This document shows positions 11,767 through 11,916 of a stretch of 11,916 bases of DNA, one piece after another. The position numbers and the translations under genes were made by a program. Under the pieces are notes generated by a model. That model searched no databases, had not been told where the DNA came from, and was given only the letters and a program-made list of their open reading frames with translations. Numbering within the stretch: the stretch's first letter is position 1; every line of letters begins with the position of its first letter. Origin of the DNA: an uncultured Methanomassiliicoccaceae archaeon (GTDB lineage: Archaea; Thermoplasmatota; Thermoplasmata; Methanomassiliicoccales; Methanomethylophilaceae); assembly GCA_905187815.1 (NCBI GenBank), contig CAJJJM010000024.1, forward strand, positions 1-11,916. The letters run 5' to 3'.

Positions 11767-11916
11767 TTATGAGTCCGATTCTTTTCGCGGGTGGATGGCG
11801 ATTCGGTTCACGCCTCTCCGCCTGAGGTGCATCTGGATTACATCGAAGAGCTCCGATCCGCAGAATCCCTCGATGTGCTGCCGGACGAAATCGTCCTCAA
11901 TAGGCGTCGCCCCCCC
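11767..11916 (-). CDS. C-terminal fragment of an unknown gene
   Basis: On the minus strand an open frame runs in from the right edge and ends at TAA (11767-11769). The 49 visible residues include TPIEDDFVRQHIEGFCGSEL, then FDVIQMHLRRRGVNRIAIHP and a polar end (RKESDS). The pattern of hydrophobic and charged residues reads as genuine protein, probably helix-rich. No family can be named from so little. The short gap to the GNAT gene (about 25 bases) and the shared strand suggest it is the first visible gene of a three-gene operon. The edge of the window is a run of seven C, so the extreme end may be less reliable. Confidence 0.6.
   Translation of the reverse strand, partial: GGATPIEDDFVRQHIEGFCGSELFDVIQMHLRRRGVNRIAIHPRKESDS

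Overview
The window looks like part of an accessory element, most plausibly a provirus or virus-related plasmid, in a methanogenic archaeon of the order Methanomassiliicoccales. The grounds are indirect. Shine-Dalgarno sites match the archaeal 16S tail (GGAGGTGATC). The secreted proteins carry InlB-type and PKD/Ig-like repeats, with an acidic SDDESDAV-type stretch after the signal anchor that I associate with gut Methanomethylophilaceae. Only one of about fourteen genes ends in TAG, which fits a lineage that can decode TAG as pyrrolysine. No rRNA, tRNA, integrase, replication initiator or known capsid gene is visible, so the assignment is inference.

Region 1 (1-7656, + strand) is a tightly packed operon. 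Three successive large surface proteins (2-658, partial; 659-2266; 2277-4166) all end in the same kind of C-terminal double transmembrane hairpin with an R/K-N turn. They are followed by a membrane-anchored transglutaminase-like cysteine protease (4174-4911), a small four-helix membrane protein (4913-5221), a three-helix membrane protein with a long charged cytoplasmic coiled-coil domain (5236-6123), a soluble charged protein (6089-6700) and a P-loop ATPase with a C-terminal helix-turn-helix (6697-7656). Genes abut or overlap, and their Shine-Dalgarno sites sit in or over the preceding stop codon. The order of surface proteins, small membrane protein, membrane/coiled-coil protein and ATPase recalls the structural block of pleomorphic (pleolipovirus-like) archaeal viruses, but this is an analogy of architecture and not a demonstrated homology.

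Region 2 (7657-7850) is a non-coding spacer holding repeated TGAATAA-type motifs with dyads, then two perfectly alternating pyrimidine-purine tracts of 25 and 23 bases. It is a candidate origin or control region. Region 3 (7851-9338) continues on the + strand with a small Lys/Arg-rich protein, a protein with an HEGVHH zinc-protease signature, and a 41-residue Arg-rich mini-protein.

Region 4 (about 9316-11916) has visibly lower G+C and different codon use, and looks like a cargo segment. It holds a DUF3800 putative nuclease, a hairpin and possible promoter, a DUF3850 (ASCH/PUA-like) protein, and a convergent minus-strand operon of a C-terminal fragment of an unknown gene, a GNAT acetyltransferase fused to a PUA-like domain, and an ASCH protein. 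Three PUA-fold proteins within 1.7 kb, beside a putative nuclease, suggest an RNA-directed regulatory or defence module. This cluster and the virus-like membrane operon are the two most interesting parts of the window.
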